From the NCBI GenBank assembly GCA_012520915.1, contig JAAYNJ010000003.1, positions 59,308 to 123,307 of the forward strand: a stretch of DNA of 64,000 nt, written 5' to 3'. How positions within the stretch are numbered: position 1 is the stretch's first letter; each line of letters begins with the position of its first letter. The translations under genes and the position numbers were made by a program. This DNA comes from Oscillospiraceae bacterium. Lineage in GTDB: Bacteria > Bacillota > Clostridia > Oscillospirales > Ruminococcaceae. The notes below the pieces were generated by a model. The model was not told the DNA's origin. It searched no databases and saw nothing but the letters and a program-made list of their open reading frames with translations. This document shows positions 33,947 through 41,080 of the stretch, piece after piece.

Positions 33947-34008
33947 TAAATATAGATTTTCTAAAAACCGATTAAAATAAAAGTAATAAAGACTATTTTG
34001 GAGGGAAT

Positions 34009-34359
34009 ATGAAAAAAATTATAGCAGTCGCCCTTATTGCGTTATTGGTTTTTTCGCTTGCAGCCTGCGGAAAGAAAGTCGATGAAAAGACAAAGGAACT
34101 GGTAGGAAAATGGGAATCAACCGAAGAATTTTTTGAGGAAGTTTATGAGTTTAAATCAAACGGCGAAGGAAGCAACGAAAATGCAATTTTTTCGTATGAT
34201 TTCAAGTTTGAAGTAAAAGACGGGAAACTGAATATCTATCAAAAGATCTTCGGGATGTACAGCGACGAACCCATGACATATGATTATTCGATAGACGGCG
34301 ATGTTTTGACATTGGTGGACGAGTACGATGTGACCTACGAATATGTGAAGATATCATAG
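34009..34359 (+). CDS. Small lipoprotein with lipocalin-like domain
   Basis: A 116-residue protein has a lipoprotein signal (ALLVFSLAACGK; lipobox LAAC) and a single beta-rich domain: LVGKWESTEEFFEEVYEFKS, then YDFKFEVKDGKLNIYQ, then TYDYSIDGDVLTLVDE. This GKW...F...G...Y-x-I-x-GD-x-L pattern matches small lipocalin-like secreted proteins (DUF5640-type) frequent in Clostridia. It should sit on the outer face of the membrane. TTGGAGGGAA supports the start. A strong terminator follows. Ligand unknown. Confidence 0.78.
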   Translation: MKKIIAVALIALLVFSLAACGKKVDEKTKELVGKWESTEEFFEEVYEFKSNGEGSNENAIFSYDFKFEVKDGKLNIYQKIFGMYSDEPMTYDYSIDGDVLTLVDEYDVTYEYVKIS

Positions 34360-34371
34360 TCGGCAAAAAAC

Positions 34372-34407
34372 AAACCCGCAGTTCTGCAAAAAGAACTGCG
34401 GGTTTTA
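34372..34407 (+). terminator. Terminator shared by the lipoprotein and TPM genes
   Basis: AAACCCGCAGTTCT (34372-34385) pairs with AGAACTGCGGGTTT (34392-34405) with a GCAAAA loop, a perfect 14-bp stem between convergent genes. Confidence 0.88.
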
Positions 34408-34420
34408 AATTTGCTTTTCT

Positions 34421-35251
34421 TTAGAAGCTTCCTCCGCTGTGAGAGGTGCCGCTTGAACCTCTATGTGACGACGAACCGCCTCCTCCTGAACTTGAGGAAG
34501 AATCGGATTTTGGAATTGCGGTACGGGTAACGGTGCTGTAGAGGAAAGTGTCGCTCTCTCTGGTGAGGACGAAACTGCCCTGAACTACATATTCACCCGC
34601 TTCGCTTCTGAGCCTTGCGGTCTTCATTGACCTCTTCATTCCTGAAACGATCAACAGGGATAGAATGAAAGCCGCGACAGCTATGATTCCCACGGTTTTC
34701 AATTTGTCCGTAAGCGTCCTGTAGGGATTGCCTTCGGTGTAGGGATCTCCTGTCTGTTCCTGTTTTAAGAATTCGTCGGAGAAGTTTAAAAAGGAATTAA
34801 AACCGTCAAAATATTCTCCGTCGTCAAAGTAGGGAGCAATCATCTTTCCGATGCGGGGAATGCCGTAATCGCTGCTGAATACCATTATGCCTCTGCCGGT
34901 TCCGGATATCCAGCGCCCTTCATCGCTGATCAGAACCAAAACTCCGCTGTTGTCGTCTCCCACGCCATAACCGCCGTAATCGAAAAAGTCATCGGCAAAA
35001 TCCCGAGTGCTCTTTCCCTGAAGATCGTTCTCGGTTACAAATACGACATCAAAAGCGTACTTAGCGTGTATCTCACTAATCCGGCTTAACAGAAAGTCCT
35101 CTTCCTGATCGGTCAGAAGATCGGAGTTGTCAACAATCCTTGGAAGAGAGGGGTTATTCGGCTGGGCGGATGCAACGGTGATAAACGGTGTTAAAACGGT
35201 CGCTGCGAACAGGAGCATCGCAACAAATGCCAATCTGAGTTGTTTTTTCAT
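34421..35251 (-). CDS. TPM domain membrane protein (YdjH-like)
   Basis: The 276-residue protein begins with a signal peptide (LAFVAMLLFAATVLTPF...VASAQ) and a TPM domain (residues 35-165; RIVDNSDLLTDQEEDFLLSRI, VFVTENDLQGKSTRDFADDFFDYGGYG), then one transmembrane helix (about 188-208), a short cytoplasmic part, and a Ser/Gly-rich end (SSSSGGGGSSSHRG...GGSF) typical of these proteins. It follows a zinc-ribbon gene by 13 bp. This TPM / zinc-ribbon / SPFH set resembles Bacillus ydjH-ydjG-ydjI, a membrane-stress system linked to PspA there. No PspA gene is in the window, so the pathway is only partly present here. Confidence 0.86.
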   Translation of the reverse strand: MKKQLRLAFVAMLLFAATVLTPFITVASAQPNNPSLPRIVDNSDLLTDQEEDFLLSRISEIHAKYAFDVVFVTENDLQGKSTRDFADDFFDYGGYGVGDDNSGVLVLISDEGRWISGTGRGIMVFSSDYGIPRIGKMIAPYFDDGEYFDGFNSFLNFSDEFLKQEQTGDPYTEGNPYRTLTDKLKTVGIIAVAAFILSLLIVSGMKRSMKTARLRSEAGEYVVQGSFVLTRESDTFLYSTVTRTAIPKSDSSSSSGGGGSSSHRGSSGTSHSGGSF

Positions 35252-35264
35252 AGCTTGCTCCTCC

Positions 35265-36353
35265 TCACATAAACAAAAGGTATATCAGGGATGCGACGGC
35301 TGTAAAGACCGAAGTAAGTCCGAAGGTCCAGGCCCAGAATCTCCCGACGGAAACAGGAAGCTCCCCGACAAATCTACCCGTCTGACCGTTCATGGAAAAC
35401 GAATAAATTTTGTCTTTGTATTTTGTGTTCAGCATCCAGACCGGAAGCAGTGCGTAGTGTATTTTGCCGTCGTGAAGGGAGATGTTTGAATTTTCGGTTA
35501 CAACAGTGTTGTATCCTTTTACGGTAGATCTGAAGATGTCTTCAACACTCGTTTTGATTCTTGCATTGGCTCTGGGTTTTGACTGTTCCGCATCGATGTC
35601 GTATTTTTCAGCAATATACCCTGAGAGATAGGGTGTTTTGAAATCGGATATTTGCGAGTAGTCGAAGGGCTCGATTGCCTCCATATATTCATCATCCATT
35701 TTTTCAGACCCGTCCACGGGCACCATTTCAAAGGACATCCCGCCGTCTCTAAGAACAAGGTAGTATGATGTTCTTGTATATCTGTATTCGGAATCGCTCC
35801 AAACCTGAGTGCGGGTCGCTTTGAATCTTATGGATGCGTCAACATCACAATCAAACAGCCAAAACGGTACATATATGCCGGTCAGACTTTCAATCCGATT
35901 TTCGTCTTTAAAAGATTTCGGCAGAAGAGGCTTGAATCTTAAGTGTTTTATCAATGCCGACTTGGCTGCGTTTTTATCAAGTTTAAAAGGGATGATGTAA
36001 TCGGGTTTATACATTCCCTGTAACTGAGACATCAGGATGGCGGGATTTCCGCAGTAGACGCAACTGGTTGCAACGGTGTTGGGGTTTCCCACAATCTCTC
36101 CGCCGCAGGAGGGACACCGGAACTCGGATATGCCATCAAGTTCCCCTTCTTCCCAATCGCCGGTACCGCTTTCTCTTGTATAGTCCTGCCAACCGTATGA
36201 ATCGGCTTTTTCGTTTTCTAAAGACTGGTTGAACTGAACCAGTGCATCTATCTCAAAACTCGTGTCACAGTAAGGACAGGTCAGATTTTGAGATGTGCTG
36301 TCAAAAATTATTCCGCCCGAGCAGTTCGGACATTTGTATTCGAGTGCTTCCAT
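35265..36353 (-). CDS. Zinc-ribbon membrane protein (YdjG-like)
   Basis: The 362-residue protein starts MEALEYKCPNCSGGIIFDS with a C-x2-C zinc ribbon (residues 8-30, second pair CPYC), followed by another (FRCPSCGGEIV...SCVYCGNPAIL). A soluble middle leads to one membrane helix near the C-terminus (FWAWTFGLTSVFTAVASLIYLL). AAAGGAG seven bases from ATG 36353 sets the start; upstream ATG 36380 is less likely. A strong hairpin lies directly before its ribosome site. It is the middle member of a ydjGHI-like cluster with TPM and SPFH proteins and probably acts with them at the membrane. Confidence 0.8.
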   Translation of the reverse strand: MEALEYKCPNCSGGIIFDSTSQNLTCPYCDTSFEIDALVQFNQSLENEKADSYGWQDYTRESGTGDWEEGELDGISEFRCPSCGGEIVGNPNTVATSCVYCGNPAILMSQLQGMYKPDYIIPFKLDKNAAKSALIKHLRFKPLLPKSFKDENRIESLTGIYVPFWLFDCDVDASIRFKATRTQVWSDSEYRYTRTSYYLVLRDGGMSFEMVPVDGSEKMDDEYMEAIEPFDYSQISDFKTPYLSGYIAEKYDIDAEQSKPRANARIKTSVEDIFRSTVKGYNTVVTENSNISLHDGKIHYALLPVWMLNTKYKDKIYSFSMNGQTGRFVGELPVSVGRFWAWTFGLTSVFTAVASLIYLLFM

Positions 36354-36378
36354 GTGGTTACTCCTTTGCAAAAGAAAC

Positions 36379-36410
36379 AAGCCTTGCCGTATGGTTACGG
36401 CAAGGCTTTC
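36379..36410 (-). terminator. Hairpin between membrane protein and zinc-ribbon genes
   Basis: AAGCCTTGCCGTA (36379-36391) pairs perfectly with TACGGCAAGGCTT (36396-36408). On the minus strand it is followed by GTTTCTTTT and then, 12 nt from the stem, by the ribosome site of the zinc-ribbon gene, so it can act as an attenuator or as the end of the upstream transcript. Confidence 0.78.
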
Positions 36411-36418
36411 AACCTCTT

Positions 36419-36832
36419 TTATGCTGATTTCTTGAGCTGAAGAGCTCCAACTATGTAGAGAACCGGAAGTACTGCACCGAGGGCCAAGCCCAATACGCTG
36501 AACTCACCACCGAGTGCTACCGTCATGACGTTACCTGCTACTGCAAGAAGGATAACGATGATGCCCAAGGTAAAGCATTTTTTACCGTTTGCAGGAATGT
36601 TCTTGTTTTTGGCACCCATAATCCCCGCTACGAGCTGCAGAATCGAACCGAGCAAAGAGAGGATAGCTGCAAATACGAGACCGGCTGCGCTTCCACCGAC
36701 AAGAGCGGCGACCGCGCCTGCGCCCACGACTGCAAGAAGTCCAAAGATTATTCCGATAGAACCGAAAACAATCATGATTATTCCGGTAACCTTTAAAAGC
36801 TTACCATTTCCGCCAACTGTACCTGTTTCCAT
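36419..36832 (-). CDS. Small four-helix membrane protein within the SPFH/TPM cluster
   Basis: The 137-residue protein starts METGTVGGNGKLLKVTGIIM and has about four hydrophobic segments (15-38, 40-68, 85-105, 108-130), rich in Gly/Ala/Val. GGAGG lies seven bases before the ATG. It sits between the SPFH gene and the zinc-ribbon gene, an extra member compared with Bacillus ydjGHI. A promoter (TTGACT and TATAGT) with a 16-bp palindrome directly upstream gives it separate control. Function unknown; a membrane partner of the SPFH scaffold is inference only. Confidence 0.7.
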   Translation of the reverse strand: METGTVGGNGKLLKVTGIIMIVFGSIGIIFGLLAVVGAGAVAALVGGSAAGLVFAAILSLLGSILQLVAGIMGAKNKNIPANGKKCFTLGIIVILLAVAGNVMTVALGGEFSVLGLALGAVLPVLYIVGALQLKKSA

Positions 36833-36873
36833 TAATTTACCTCCAAGATGTTTTCCAAATTTATTGGATATTT

Positions 36874-36903
36874 ACTATACACGAAGACTTTAAATAAAGT
36901 CAA
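36874..36903 (-). promoter_or_regulatory. Promoter with palindromic spacer
   Basis: On the minus strand TTGACT (36898-36903) and TATAGT (36874-36879) are 18 bp apart. The spacer contains GACTTTATTTAAAGTC (36886-36901), an almost perfect palindrome overlapping the -35, a plausible operator. Confidence 0.62.
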
Positions 36904-36925
36904 CGGGCAGTATTGAACAAATATA

Positions 36926-38248
36926 CTATATTCTGTCGTTTTCGTCAAAAGGGTCTCCGCACTCCGGACAGAATTTCGGAACGGCCTTGCCTTCCTCAGG
37001 TTTCCAACCGCATTTGTCACAGGCAAAGGAGCCGGTTGACTTTGGTTTTCCGCATCCGGCACAGAACTTACCCGTATTTTCTTTGTAACCGCAGTTGGTA
37101 CAAATCCAGGAGTTTGTCGGAGCCGGCTGAGGTTTACCGCATTCTGAACAGAACTTGCCCGTATTGCCGGCGTTTCCGCAGGAACATGTCCACCCGGCTG
37201 CTGCGGGAGCGGCGCCCGCCGGAGGTTGAGCCTGCTGTTGCTGGCCCATTGCAAAGAGGTTCTGAGCGTTCATTCCGCCGACCTGCTGGGCCATCCCCAT
37301 TCCCATAAATCCCATTAGAGAACCGCCTTCGTTTGTCGCTGCGCCTCTCATGGCATCCGCCTGTGCTCCTACAAGCGTCGCTGCCGCCATTGTGGGATCT
37401 CTCATGATTGCACTCTTCTGGAGTTGCTTAATCATGTCTTCGTCTTCCTTGGAGGCGGTTACCGAGTTAACTCCGAAAGAAGCAACCGTTATGCCTCTGA
37501 GTTCGCGCCACTTGTTGGACAAAACCTCGTTCAGCGCATCCGCGAGTTCAAGGGCATGACCGGGCAGGGCGCTGTATCTTATGCCGAGCTCGGAAATTTT
37601 TGCAAATGCCGGTTGCAGGGCGGTGAGCAGCTCGGTTTTCAGCATGCTGTCGATATTCTCGCGAACATAGACATCTTCCACGTTCCCCGTGACGTTTGTG
37701 TAGAAAAGCAGGGGGTCGACGATTTTATAAGAATATTCTCCGTTGCAGCGAATAGCGATATCTATATCAAGGTTTATGTTTTTATCGACGACCCTGAAGG
37801 GAACCGGATTTACCGTTCCGTATTTATTGCCGACAATTTCTTTGGTGTTAAAGTAGTAGATTCTCTGATCTTTCGCGGTATCGCCGCCGAATGTAAAACG
37901 CTTGCCGATTGTTGCAAATGTCTTTTTGATATTCTCACCGAGACTCCCGTAAAAAATACTCGGTTCGGTAGAGACGTCATATACGTATTCGCCGGTTTCG
38001 GCACAAAGATCGACAACTTTACCCTGTTCGACTATTATCATGCACTGCCCTTCGTTTACTGCAATGATGGAGCCGTTGCTGATAATATTGTCTTCGCCTT
38101 TTACATTCGACGAACGCCTCGACGACGTCCTTTTTTGTCCTTTTGCCACCAGAACATCGGGGGTCAGTGATTCACAGTAAAAATACTCGCGCCAAGCATC
38201 GGCAAGTACTCCGCCTAATGCACCGACACCAGCTCTTAATAAACCCAT
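36926..38248 (-). CDS. SPFH-domain protein with C-terminal zinc ribbons (YdjI-like)
   Basis: The 440-residue protein has an SPFH/virion-core-protein-like body (residues 1-290; starting MGLLRAGVGALGGVLADAWREYFYCESL, with EGQCMIIVEQGKVVDLCAE and the coiled ISELGIRYSALPGHALELADALNEVLS stretch), a Met/Gln/Ala-rich linker (310-350), and three C-x2-C zinc ribbons at the end (CSCGNAGNTGKFCSECG; CTNCGYKENTGKFCAGCG; CDKCGW...CPECGD). AGGAGG precedes the ATG. SPFH proteins scaffold membrane microdomains; in Bacillus YdjI works with YdjG and YdjH, which have counterparts just downstream here. Confidence 0.85.
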   Translation of the reverse strand: MGLLRAGVGALGGVLADAWREYFYCESLTPDVLVAKGQKRTSSRRSSNVKGEDNIISNGSIIAVNEGQCMIIVEQGKVVDLCAETGEYVYDVSTEPSIFYGSLGENIKKTFATIGKRFTFGGDTAKDQRIYYFNTKEIVGNKYGTVNPVPFRVVDKNINLDIDIAIRCNGEYSYKIVDPLLFYTNVTGNVEDVYVRENIDSMLKTELLTALQPAFAKISELGIRYSALPGHALELADALNEVLSNKWRELRGITVASFGVNSVTASKEDEDMIKQLQKSAIMRDPTMAAATLVGAQADAMRGAATNEGGSLMGFMGMGMAQQVGGMNAQNLFAMGQQQQAQPPAGAAPAAAGWTCSCGNAGNTGKFCSECGKPQPAPTNSWICTNCGYKENTGKFCAGCGKPKSTGSFACDKCGWKPEEGKAVPKFCPECGDPFDENDRI

Positions 38249-38308
38249 ATTAATTCCTCCTGAAGAATCTTAATTTTATTGTACAAATGAATATTAAATC
38301 TATTACAA

Positions 38309-38797
38309 TTATTTCCAGGGATCTTCTGCGTGGGGTTTTCTTATGTCGGCCAACACCGCCGCAAACTCCCAAAGGTACCAGTTCTCACCCTTTTTTCTGA
38401 GTTTTACGGGTCTTGCGCTGTCCGCTCCTTTTGTCTTGATGTAAAGAGTTGTAAAACCGTCTTCAACATAGCTGTACGGTCCGTCTATCAGCGAGACGGT
38501 GTACGGCACGGAAGGAGTGTAGTTGTTTTCGGGGGTTGCTCCGATAAAATATGCTTCCCCTATATAACCGGATTTTTCCATCATCCGATCACGAATAAAA
38601 CTCCTGTCGATACCGGAGAGTTTCTGCGGACCCTTAAGAATGTCAATCATGGAATAACACTCTTCTCTGTCATGCTTATAGGCACAGATTGCGACAATAA
38701 ACAATGCCGCAGTAGAGAAGGGCGAGAACAAATCAAACTCCGGCATGGAACTGAATTCATCCGCCGTTTTCGGCAGAGTCGAAAAAGAAATATTAAT
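38309..38797 (-). CDS. DUF6935-like protein with probable ATT start
   Basis: The protein resembles a clostridial unknown family with the pattern SPFSTAALFIVAICAYKHDREECYSMIDILKGP and LSGIDRSFIRDRM, ending KPHAEDPWK. The first ATG (38746) would give 145 residues, but the frame upstream reads NISFSTLPKTADEFSSMPEFDL, which fits the family's usual start. GGGAGGT (38804-38810) lies six bases before an in-frame ATT at 38797 and no ATG, GTG or TTG is available, so ATT is the best start (163 codons including stop). CTG at 38776 is the alternative. No membrane segment except a weak one at the N-terminal third; function unknown. Confidence 0.6.
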   Translation of the reverse strand: MNISFSTLPKTADEFSSMPEFDLFSPFSTAALFIVAICAYKHDREECYSMIDILKGPQKLSGIDRSFIRDRMMEKSGYIGEAYFIGATPENNYTPSVPYTVSLIDGPYSYVEDGFTTLYIKTKGADSARPVKLRKKGENWYLWEFAAVLADIRKPHAEDPWK

Positions 38798-38976
38798 ATC
38801 GATACCTCCCTATTATTAAAAATATTAAACTGTCGATAAAGGCTAATACCTTTTACTAATTTTGATTATAGTATAAAATGTTTGTCAACACCACCCTATA
38901 TCGTCCTGTTTTTTGTTAACAAATGCCGGGGTGAATCAAACAAATCCAAAATTAAGCGGAGTGCGAGGAGTTTTAA

Positions 38977-39918
38977 ATGAAATACGTGGCAGTCGGTCCG
39001 ACCATTACGAACAGAATAATATTTGAAGACGGCAGAATTATCTCGGACATCATGGGGGGAGATGTGTTCTACCTTTCCGGAATACGTCTGGGTACAAAGG
39101 ACTGTATTTATGTTTCGTATGTCGGCGGAGACTTTGAGGATTTCTACGGTGAGTGGTTTGACGCCAACGGTCTCTCCAGAGAGGGGCTGATTTTTAAACT
39201 CAACAAGACTAATTACAATGAACTGGTCTATCTGGGTCAAGGCAGGTATAAGGAACATTCGATTTATACCCCGGATTACGATCCTCTGGGAATAGGATTT
39301 TCCGCAATTCCCACCGAATGCTTAGCCAAGTATATAAAAGATGATACAAAGGGGCTTTGCATCGGAACGAGGATGACGAAATCGTATCATGACGATATGG
39401 TGGAACTTAAGGAGAAGTTCCCGAATCTTATAGTGATGTGGGAGTATTATCCGTATTTCGACGATAACGGGGTTATGCAGAAGGCTGAAGAATTTTTTAA
39501 ATTCAAAGATGCTTTTGATATCCTTTCGATAAACCACCATGAATGCAGAGAACTCTTCGAAATCGACGACGAAGCGGAAATAATAGAAGAATTGAAAAAG
39601 GTCGGCAAACCGGTCTATTTCCGTGTGGGCAAGAGGGGGGCTTACTTTATCGATAAAGGAGAACACCACTTCGCACCTTCGATACACCTCAAGCCCGCGG
39701 AAGAAGAGGTCGACCCGACGGGATGCGGAAATACTTCTACTGCTGCCGCAATGTGGGCATATTGCGAAGGATATGATGCACTCAGCACCTGTATTTGGGG
39801 AAATCTCGCTGCGGCACATAATGTGCTTCAGTACGGACCGTATCCTCACTTTACAGAAGAGACGAAACTCAAAGCTATTAAAAAAATGGGCGAGATTGCT
39901 GAAAATCTCAAAGGTTAA
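38977..39918 (+). CDS. PfkB-like kinase, GCGN variant, second copy
   Basis: The 313-residue ribokinase-fold protein starts MKYVAVGPTITNRIIFEDG after GAGGAG and carries GGDVFYLSGIRLG (about 30-42) and the C-terminal anion-hole loop EVDPTGCGNTSTAAAMW (about 251-267). As in the protein at 24388-25326, the catalytic GAGD is GCGN, with Asn for the catalytic Asp. The two proteins share length, the loop and the GxxANISAxxN-like next helix (here GNLAAAHNVLQYGPYP), so they are paralogs of one subfamily. It overlaps, tail to tail, a ketopantoate-reductase-like gene by 4 bp. The substrate is unknown and it may have lost or changed kinase chemistry. Confidence 0.78.
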   Translation: MKYVAVGPTITNRIIFEDGRIISDIMGGDVFYLSGIRLGTKDCIYVSYVGGDFEDFYGEWFDANGLSREGLIFKLNKTNYNELVYLGQGRYKEHSIYTPDYDPLGIGFSAIPTECLAKYIKDDTKGLCIGTRMTKSYHDDMVELKEKFPNLIVMWEYYPYFDDNGVMQKAEEFFKFKDAFDILSINHHECRELFEIDDEAEIIEELKKVGKPVYFRVGKRGAYFIDKGEHHFAPSIHLKPAEEEVDPTGCGNTSTAAAMWAYCEGYDALSTCIWGNLAAAHNVLQYGPYPHFTEETKLKAIKKMGEIAENLKG

Positions 39919-40931
39919 AAACCCGGATGTTTAAAGATATCCAGATTATGCAGACCCGGAGTTAAGCTGCCGTTTTCCATCAGATGAACCGCCTCGACTA
40001 TTTTGTCGTTATAGGGGGTTGGGGTGGAGTTCTTCCTGCCGTAACGGCAGACTATGCCGTTTATCTGGTCTATATCGGTTTTCCTGCCTTTTTCCAGATC
40101 GATTAACATACCTGATTTTATGTTGGAATCCTTTTTTGTCGCCAATTTTAAGATGGGTCTTGAAATCAGATTTTTGAGCGGAAAAGCGGTGAATATGAAT
40201 TTTGAAATGTCAAATCCCCGAACCTTGGCGAGAACTATTCCTTCCTTTTTTGAGACATCGACACACTCCTTCATTATCTGAATAGCCATGTCTGCAAGGT
40301 CGTTGTTTTTGGATATTTCACCAACCGATACATTAAAAACCACTGAAATTCCGCTGAAGGCGGAATTTAAAAGCAGCTTTGACCAGCGTGCGCCTGCAAA
40401 GTTGTTTTCAATTGTAACCGGGCAGACCGTTTGCAGAACACCGCCTATTTTCTTAAGCTTGTCCGCGGATTCATCCGTTATGCTTCCAAGCGTGAAGGAC
40501 ATGGCATCAGGGTCGGTGTTGAGGGTGACATTTCCCGGGGAAATCATTGTCGCGCCCCAAACGGCAGTACACCCGACAACCCGGGATTTTCCAAGTACAT
40601 TTATCAGCAGCGGTTCCGGAAAGCCGTTTTGGAGGGTGCAGACGGTTCCGTCCGGACTTAAATAGCCGGAAAGAAAATCGGCGGTTCTCTCGTTGTCCTG
40701 TTGACGGGTCATTAAAAAAAACAAATCATATTCCCCGCGCATCTCGTCCGGAGTGAGTGCGGTGACCGGAATATTAAGATTATCGCAACCCGATATTGTC
40801 GCACCGTATTTGTTGAGTGCGTTCACATGTTCAATGTTTCTGTTTATAAGGTCAACCCTGTAACCCGATTTTTCAAGATATGCACCGAGCACGGTTCCCA
40901 TTGCTCCTGCGCCGTAGATGGCTGTTCGCAT
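39915..40931 (-). CDS. Ketopantoate reductase family (PanE/ApbA-like) protein
   Basis: The 338-residue protein starts RTAIYGAGAMGTVLGAYLEKSG, a Rossmann GxGxxG site for NADPH. The second domain has ARWSKLLLNSAFSGISVVFN with the family's lysine, and a helical end. 2-Dehydropantoate 2-reductase makes pantoate for CoA synthesis; several relatives act on other 2-keto acids, and no pan genes are close, so the substrate is uncertain. It is convergent with the PfkB-like gene by 4 bp. It is the only reductase of this type in the window. Confidence 0.82.
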   Translation of the reverse strand: MRTAIYGAGAMGTVLGAYLEKSGYRVDLINRNIEHVNALNKYGATISGCDNLNIPVTALTPDEMRGEYDLFFLMTRQQDNERTADFLSGYLSPDGTVCTLQNGFPEPLLINVLGKSRVVGCTAVWGATMISPGNVTLNTDPDAMSFTLGSITDESADKLKKIGGVLQTVCPVTIENNFAGARWSKLLLNSAFSGISVVFNVSVGEISKNNDLADMAIQIMKECVDVSKKEGIVLAKVRGFDISKFIFTAFPLKNLISRPILKLATKKDSNIKSGMLIDLEKGRKTDIDQINGIVCRYGRKNSTPTPYNDKIVEAVHLMENGSLTPGLHNLDIFKHPGF

Positions 40932-41080
40932 ATTCGCCCCCTGTTTTTAGATTGCTTTAATTATTATAGCAAAGAAAATGCCTGAAACTGAATTGAATAG
41001 CAGTTTTTTGCGGTGTTTTTGTTTTGTTGATAGGTGTTTTTTGCTGTGTTAAAATCAATAAAAAGCAATTTGGTGATTAT

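Noticed and set aside
38888..38893. TTGACA on the minus strand before the DUF6935-like gene as a -35 box
   Set aside because: The nearest TATAAT is only about 12 bp away, too close for a vegetative promoter.
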